A DNA stretch of 35,944 bases from assembly GCA_902768795.1 (NCBI GenBank), contig CACXMS010000019.1, positions 1-35,944 on the forward strand, given 5' to 3'. The notes beneath the pieces are model-generated. The model ran no database searches, was not told the DNA's origin, and saw only the letters and a program-made list of their open reading frames with translations. Shown here one piece after another: positions 31,682-35,944 of this stretch. The number at the start of each line of letters is the position of its first letter. Within the stretch, counting starts at the first letter, position 1. The position numbers and the translations under genes are program-made. The DNA is from an uncultured Eubacteriales bacterium. Its GTDB lineage: Bacteria; Bacillota; Clostridia; Christensenellales; CAG-138.

Positions 31682-33187
31682 ATGAAGAGATGGATCGTTT
31701 TCTTCCTGTTGACGTTTCTCTTGTTGGCCGGATGTCAGCCGACGCCGAAGGAGGACATCATCGTCCAAAAGGACTTTGACAGTATGCTGAAAAAAGCGAA
31801 CGAAACGCTGCCGAACGAACCGAACGACTTGCCGAAAAACGGCGATCACGTCTCGGACACGTTCACCGGCCGATCGGATGCGTTCCGCGTGACGATCGAC
31901 GCAGAGGTATCTGTTCCGGAAGGACCGCTCCCGATCGTGCGCGTCAAGCCCGGCGAGTTCAACCCGGAAAACCTGCAGCCGTACTTTGAAACGCTTACAA
32001 ACGGGGAGGATTTCTATTTGAAAAATGTCGGATCCAAAGAATATCTGGAGAAGATGATTTTCGAAATGCAGGCCGAGCTTGACGCCGGACTTCCTTCCAT
32101 GGACAGGGACGGAGTCAGCGAACAGGAGATTCAAAACGAGTTTGCGGTTTGGAAATCGGAGATCGAAAAATTGAAAATGCTTTGGGAGCAGGCGTCGGAC
32201 GGCCCCGGAACGCCTGTGAAACGGCTTTCCGATGTGGATTGGGAGAGCATTCCGAACTATTTGGGATGGGATCTTATAACGGTCGACGGGCAGGCGACCT
32301 TTTCCTTCCACCCAAACGCGATGGTTCGGGAGGACGATCGCGTGATCCCGTATCTCCAGAGTTCGGTATATTACGGCAACAAGAGCCGCGAACCGCAGAC
32401 GAAATCCGGAACGTTTCAGCGATATGCCGACGTAACCGGTCAGACGGAAATTTCCCACGGAACGAATCTGAAGCTGTCGCCGACGGAGGCGCAGGCGGAA
32501 GCGGAACGGCTGATTGAAACGATCGGAATCAGGGATATGGCTGTAGACCGGGTCTATCTCATGCAGGAAACGGTATTGAGCAACGGCGCGGACGGATACC
32601 GCATCAACGAGAAGCTTCCCGCGGATTATGCGTATCAATACCTCTATGAGGTTCGCTTCTGCCGCATTGTGAACGGTATATCCGTTGCGATGCCGTCCTA
32701 TTTCGGGGCCTCCTCCGAACAAAGCGAACAGCAATATGCGCCGGAATGGTCATATGAAGAACTGTACGTTCGCCTCGGCAATGACGGCGTCTGCGCGTTC
32801 CGGTATCAGGCGCCGCTCGAAACAGTGAAAACGGTTGTGAACAGCGCGACGCTCAAGCCGTTTTCCGAGATCATGGCAAGCGCAAAGAAAATGCTGCCCA
32901 TTCTCCATGAAGACCGGCTTTCTTTCCCATACGCTTATCGGGAAATGGATTTTTGCGTAGATCGGATTACATTATCCTTGCAGCGCGTTATGGAGAAGGA
33001 TCATCTGAACTTTGGACTTTTGGTTCCGGTCTGGTGCTTCTGGGGAAGCGATCGCCATGTGGAAAGCGACGGAACGGTTTATACAAACGAGTTTACCTCT
33101 GAATACGGCGATCCGTGCGGTTACATTCCGCTGCTCTGCGTGAATGCGATCGACGGCAGCATCATCGACCCGTACAAGGGATATTGA
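31682..33187 (+). CDS. Large lipoprotein of unknown function (possibly DUF6034-like)
   Basis: A 501-residue exported protein with a clear lipoprotein signal (LLLAGC, Cys 18). After a linker it has a beta-rich domain (about 60-330) and a C-terminal region repeating the same alpha/beta style, with 'YLYEVRFCRIVNGISVAM', 'YEELYVRLGNDGVCAFRYQAPLE' and 'AIDGSIIDPYKGY'. The layout resembles PepSY-like or YycI/YycH-like outer-surface proteins of Clostridia, and I think of DUF6034, but cannot confirm it. TGAGGTG precedes the start. Only a weak promoter (TTTACA-N17-TATTGG) is visible. Single gene, convergent with the acyltransferase. Confidence 0.8.
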   Translation: MKRWIVFFLLTFLLLAGCQPTPKEDIIVQKDFDSMLKKANETLPNEPNDLPKNGDHVSDTFTGRSDAFRVTIDAEVSVPEGPLPIVRVKPGEFNPENLQPYFETLTNGEDFYLKNVGSKEYLEKMIFEMQAELDAGLPSMDRDGVSEQEIQNEFAVWKSEIEKLKMLWEQASDGPGTPVKRLSDVDWESIPNYLGWDLITVDGQATFSFHPNAMVREDDRVIPYLQSSVYYGNKSREPQTKSGTFQRYADVTGQTEISHGTNLKLSPTEAQAEAERLIETIGIRDMAVDRVYLMQETVLSNGADGYRINEKLPADYAYQYLYEVRFCRIVNGISVAMPSYFGASSEQSEQQYAPEWSYEELYVRLGNDGVCAFRYQAPLETVKTVVNSATLKPFSEIMASAKKMLPILHEDRLSFPYAYREMDFCVDRITLSLQRVMEKDHLNFGLLVPVWCFWGSDRHVESDGTVYTNEFTSEYGDPCGYIPLLCVNAIDGSIIDPYKGY

Positions 33188-33245
33188 ATCAAAAAAGAAT
33201 ACTTGCGAGCCCGCTTCAAACGTTTCCTTCTTTGCAAACGAAAGG

Positions 33246-33265
33246 CGCGCTTCAAAGCAAGCGTG
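33246..33265. terminator. Weak hairpin between convergent genes
   Basis: A 7-bp stem with one G-T pair (33246-33252 with 33259-33265) and a 6-nt loop. No convincing T-run is present. It may end transcription of the lipoprotein or of the acyltransferase gene. Confidence 0.35.
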
Positions 33266-33267
33266 AT

Positions 33268-34137
33268 TCAACCCTTATATCCGACGCCATATTCGGTCGT
33301 ATAATAGTCGATGCGCTTGGAATTGTCGTAGATCGGCGGGTACAGGTTTTCCGCGGGGTCGATCCCGGCAAGGCGGCAGACCGCTTCATGGGAGCGGCGC
33401 GTCAGATCGTTCCGCTGATCCTTCTTCGGCAGGGTCTTGTCGGGGAAAAGCGGCTCTCCGATCCGCAGTGTGAAGCAGGCGATCTGACGGAAAATGTGCT
33501 TGCGGATCCAGCCCGGTTCGCGGTAGGAAAAGCCTATCGGGAGAATCGGCTTATCGTTTTCGCAGGCGATCCGCGCCGCACCGCGCTTGAACGGACGGAT
33601 CGGCGCGTAGAATTCCCACATGCTGCCTTCCGCGTAGACCTGGAGCCAGCCGCCCTCCGCGAGCAGGTTGTTGATGGCGTGCAGATAGGCGCGCGTCGCG
33701 TCGAGCCCGGTGTCGGGGATCGGAATCCCGCCGACCATCCGGATCAGCGTTCCGTTTTCTCCGTTGATGTTGGGTGCCCAGGACAGCACGTTCGGCCGAA
33801 ACGGACGTACCGCCTTCAGAATCGACAGATAATCCCAAAGATGCACATGGTTGCTGCAGGAAACGACGCCCTTTTTCAGCACCTCCCGATGCTTTTTCAG
33901 GTTCTCGCGCCCTTCGATCTTCAGGCCGAGCCGGACAGTCGTTACGGGGAACACGAGAACGTTCAGCAGAAACCGTACAACGCCCTGCCGGAACCGGAAA
34001 GAAAAGCTTTTGTCCACATACGGATAGGACGTGTCGAAGCGAATGCCGCGGTTCTTGTAAACGCGAAGATAATGCCGATCGGTATCCTCAGGGTACGGGT
34101 AATGATTGGTTTTCGGATCAAACATGGAATGCCTCAT
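33268..34137 (-). CDS. PlsC-like 1-acyl-glycerol-3-phosphate acyltransferase family protein
   Basis: A 289-residue protein of the lysophospholipid acyltransferase family, which acylates glycerol backbones at the inner membrane. A hydrophobic segment lies at about 52-70. Motif I is 'NHVHLWD' (HX4D), motif III is 'VYAEGSMW' in place of FPEGTRS, and motif IV is 'PILPIGF'. The EG core of motif III is kept but the Arg that contacts phosphate is Met, so the acceptor may not be lysophosphatidate. The C-terminus, rich in Tyr, is unusual. It is translationally coupled (ATGA) to the preceding YunG-like gene. Confidence 0.85.
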   Translation of the reverse strand: MRHSMFDPKTNHYPYPEDTDRHYLRVYKNRGIRFDTSYPYVDKSFSFRFRQGVVRFLLNVLVFPVTTVRLGLKIEGRENLKKHREVLKKGVVSCSNHVHLWDYLSILKAVRPFRPNVLSWAPNINGENGTLIRMVGGIPIPDTGLDATRAYLHAINNLLAEGGWLQVYAEGSMWEFYAPIRPFKRGAARIACENDKPILPIGFSYREPGWIRKHIFRQIACFTLRIGEPLFPDKTLPKKDQRNDLTRRSHEAVCRLAGIDPAENLYPPIYDNSKRIDYYTTEYGVGYKG

Positions 34138-34574
34138 TTCTGTGAAGGGTTTTTCGCGCAGACCGCCTGCAGACGGGTCCGCAGCAGCTCATACCGCGCG
34201 TGCTTTTCCGCGGAGGAAAAATGCTCGGCGCGGCACTGTTCGGGATTATTCTCATAGGAAAGGACGGTGTTTCCGAACTGTTCGCTCGTCGTGTCGAACA
34301 CGCAGGTGCCGACGACGTTGTAGCAATGCACGCCGCCGCCGGGCAGCGGTACGCCGTAAACGCGCCCGCCGAAAATATCCTGGATCAGGAACGCGGTGAT
34401 GGAGCATTGTCCGAGCGTCGGGTTGCTTTCGGACCATTCTTCCCGATAGCGCGGCGCGCAGGTTTCTTTGCTCCAGCAGCTTTGCAGCGCGCTGTATGCG
34501 TCGCGCGGCGAAGCAATGCCGGGGTACGCGGCGGTCAGGGCAGGGACGTCGGCCCATTCGGCTCCGTAAAACAT
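34134..34574 (-). CDS. YunG-like hypothetical protein
   Basis: A 146-residue soluble protein. 'WSKETCAPRYREEWSESNPTLGQCSITAFLIQDIFGG' followed by 'GVHCYNVVGTCVFDTTSEQFG' resembles the YunG family, whose conserved Cys and His look like a papain-like layout but whose function is unknown. It follows holA by 11 bp with a strong AGGAGGT, and overlaps the acyltransferase start by 4 bp, so all three are probably one operon. Confidence 0.75.
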   Translation of the reverse strand: MFYGAEWADVPALTAAYPGIASPRDAYSALQSCWSKETCAPRYREEWSESNPTLGQCSITAFLIQDIFGGRVYGVPLPGGGVHCYNVVGTCVFDTTSEQFGNTVLSYENNPEQCRAEHFSSAEKHARYELLRTRLQAVCAKNPSQK

Positions 34575-34585
34575 GATAAACCTCC

Positions 34586-35587
34586 TTAAAAGTTTTTGTA
34601 GATGGCAGTAAAAAGAGCGTTGCGCTCATCGCAGGCGCCCTCCTTGACGAGCGCATTGATCTCTGCAAACGACGCGACGGCATTTTTCAGAGTATCGGAC
34701 GACTGCTTTTGCGCGCTTTTGATCGCGGCGTCGGCCGCGTAGGGGCTTCCGCCGATCCGGGACACGATCTCGGCACGGGGACGCTTGCGATCAAGCATTT
34801 CCCGCGCAATCAGCATCAGGCGCAGCCGCCCTTCCAAAAAGCCGGCGATGCCCATCGGGGACTCCTTACCGACGGAAAGCACTGACTCCAGCATTCGCGC
34901 AGCCGCTTTTTTGTTGCCGGCAAGAAGCGCGTCAAGCATTTTGAACGCATTGTATTCGGCGGAGGGCGTTACGACGCTGCCTAAGACGGCCTGCGTGATC
35001 GCTTTCCCGGAGCCGACGAAGCCGGCCGCCTTGCTGAGCTCGTTGCGAAGCCGGTATGCGTCGGTTCCGACCATATCGATCAGCGCGCGCGCGGTACGAT
35101 CGTCAATCACAGCGCCTTTTTGCGCGGCTTCCCGAAGACAAAACTTGGCGGCGCGGTCGGGCGTCAGCGCATCGAACCGCACGACGCGGTCACGCCCGGA
35201 AAACATCCTGGTAAAATTCGTTTCCTTTGCGTCGCCGCGGCGCACGAAAAGCACGATCGTATCCGGCAGGGAAAAGAACCGGTCGATCGTTCCCTTGCGC
35301 TTCTTTTCCTCGGCCGTGATTCCCTCAAAAAGATCGGCGTCGCTCCAGTCCGAAACGACGACGATGTGAAACGCGTCAAAAAACGGAAGCTGATCGGCGG
35401 CGCCGAGCAATTCCTTCGCTTCCGGCTCCTTGAGCCGATGCAGGTTCATATCGGCAAAGCCGGGATCGAGCAGAGCAAGCACGCGATCCAGCGCCTCCTG
35501 CTTGGTAAGCTCCTCGCTCCCGAGCAGCAGGTACGGTCCGCGCAGCGTTCTGGCGTTCGTTTCCCGGTAAAAAGCCGTTTCGTTCAT
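34586..35587 (-). CDS. holA: DNA polymerase III subunit delta
   Basis: A 333-residue subunit of the clamp loader, which opens the sliding clamp during replication. The AAA+ fold without a P-loop is visible: 'GPYLLLGSEELTKQEALDRV', 'PFFDAFHIVVVSDW', 'LPDTIVLFVRRGDAKETNF', 'ALIDMVGTDAYRLRNELSKAA', and the C-terminal 'KMLDALLAGNKKAAARMLES' and 'FLEGRLRLMLIAREML'. ATG 35587 gives the family start; the extension to 35656 has no similarity. No ribosome site precedes it, and a sigma-A -10 box ends only 6 bp upstream, so the mRNA is predicted to be leaderless. Confidence 0.9.
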   Translation of the reverse strand: MNETAFYRETNARTLRGPYLLLGSEELTKQEALDRVLALLDPGFADMNLHRLKEPEAKELLGAADQLPFFDAFHIVVVSDWSDADLFEGITAEEKKRKGTIDRFFSLPDTIVLFVRRGDAKETNFTRMFSGRDRVVRFDALTPDRAAKFCLREAAQKGAVIDDRTARALIDMVGTDAYRLRNELSKAAGFVGSGKAITQAVLGSVVTPSAEYNAFKMLDALLAGNKKAAARMLESVLSVGKESPMGIAGFLEGRLRLMLIAREMLDRKRPRAEIVSRIGGSPYAADAAIKSAQKQSSDTLKNAVASFAEINALVKEGACDERNALFTAIYKNF

Positions 35588-35593
35588 GCGGCG

Positions 35594-35622
35594 ATTATAC
35601 CATAGAATCCGGACGGTGAAAA
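35594..35622 (-). promoter_or_regulatory. Promoter of the holA operon, abutting the start codon
   Basis: On the minus strand: TTTTCA, a 17-bp spacer and a perfect TATAAT (plus positions 35617-35622 and 35594-35599). The -10 box ends 6 bp before the ATG, so the expected transcription start is the A of the start codon or next to it. Confidence 0.65.
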
Positions 35623-35672
35623 GAGGTGCAAAGGATTTTCTTTTCCGAAAACGCACGATCGCTTTTGCTTCC

Positions 35673-35701
35673 TTGACATACGTGTCGTTTTGCGGTATAA
35701 A
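35673..35701 (+). promoter_or_regulatory. Sigma-A promoter of the partial right-end gene
   Basis: A perfect TTGACA (35673-35678), a 17-bp spacer and TATAAA (35696-35701), 55 bp before the ATG. Confidence 0.78.
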
Positions 35702-35756
35702 ATTCTATAGACTTTTCAATTTCTTTTCATTCCACTTCGGAAAGAGGCTTTGCAGC

Positions 35757-35944
35757 ATGGAATCCGTTCGAAAAATAACAAGAGGTTTTATCACAATGGC
35801 AACCGGAGCGACCCGGTATAAGGAGCTTGCGCTGAATCTTCTGAAGTCCTACCGGTATTTTACGAAAGATCCCATGCCGTTTGCGATTCTCACCGACTGC
35901 TCCGATGAAATTACACGGCAGTTCGATATGGAAGTTATCATGGA
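35757..35944 (+). CDS. Partial gene, glycosyltransferase-like hypothetical protein (N-terminus)
   Basis: An open frame of 62 codons that runs off the window. It starts MESVRKITRGFITMATG, continues 'RYKELALNLLKSYRYFT', then 'MPFAILTDCSDEITRQFD'. The pattern of a first beta strand with 'TMATG' and then 'YxxLAxNLLxSYRxxT' looks like nucleotide-diphospho-sugar transferases of the hypothetical surface-glycan type seen in Firmicutes. Only the N-terminal strand-helix-strand is visible, so the call is tentative. AGAGG precedes the ATG, and a near-consensus promoter drives it. Confidence 0.6.
   Translation, partial: MESVRKITRGFITMATGATRYKELALNLLKSYRYFTKDPMPFAILTDCSDEITRQFDMEVIM

Overview
The window is chromosomal core sequence from a spore-forming, low-GC-lineage but GC-rich bacterium, most likely an uncultured member of class Clostridia (Bacillota). 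The reasons are a Bacillus/Clostridium-type division and cell wall (dcw) cluster with a PASTA-bearing transpeptidase, a DNPR motif in MurE (meso-diaminopimelate type wall), two sporulation proteins (YtxC-like, YunB), HrcA/CIRCE heat-shock control, strong AGGAGG ribosome sites and near-consensus sigma-A promoters. No transposon, phage, CRISPR array, rRNA or tRNA was seen.

Layout. 1-253: tandem hairpins after an unseen gene. 254-3098: a GNAT acetyltransferase, then a translationally coupled ECF-like sigma factor and a large membrane protein, its likely anti-sigma partner. 3206-3946: YtxC-like sporulation protein, convergent with the dcw cluster. 4011-15411 (minus strand): rsmH, ftsL-like, PASTA PBP, murE, mraY-like, murD, ftsW/spoVE, murA and ftsQ/divIB, one operon read from a promoter near 15,500. 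15671-17517: LysR regulator overlapping a lipoprotein cyclophilin. 17739-19607: htpG under a CIRCE operator. 19667-20776 (minus): alanine racemase. 20962-23223: polar amino acid ABC importer (binding protein, permease, ATPase). 23295-24892 (minus): a membrane-anchored Pro/Thr/Glu repeat protein and a polysaccharide deacetylase. 24984-25631: YunB. 25729-26745: PRPP synthetase. 26905-27378: CarD-like regulator. 27496-31540: rpmH, rnpA, yidD, yidC, jag/khpB and mnmE. 31682-33187: orphan lipoprotein. 33268-35587 (minus): holA, a YunG-like protein and a PlsC-type acyltransferase. 35757 to the end: start of a gene resembling a glycosyltransferase-like hypothetical family.

How the genes work together. 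Envelope growth dominates. MurA makes the first committed precursor, MurD and MurE add stem-peptide residues, Alr supplies D-Ala, MraY would load the lipid carrier, and FtsW, the PBP, FtsL and FtsQ build the septum. The rpmH-to-mnmE block couples ribosome and RNase P parts to membrane protein insertion.

The most notable observation is that the mraY gene, in its canonical place in the operon, encodes a protein with three of the family's most invariant positions changed: the Asp of the GDxGS motif is Arg, the Asn of NLTDGLDG is His, and the middle His of HHH is Gln. Others are a CIRCE site on htpG, a predicted leaderless holA, an mnmE start lacking a Shine-Dalgarno directly behind a strong hairpin, an FtsQ with an unusually long charged cytoplasmic part, and a sigma/anti-sigma-like pair with a large extracytoplasmic domain. 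I saw no clearly new multi-gene defence or mobile system.
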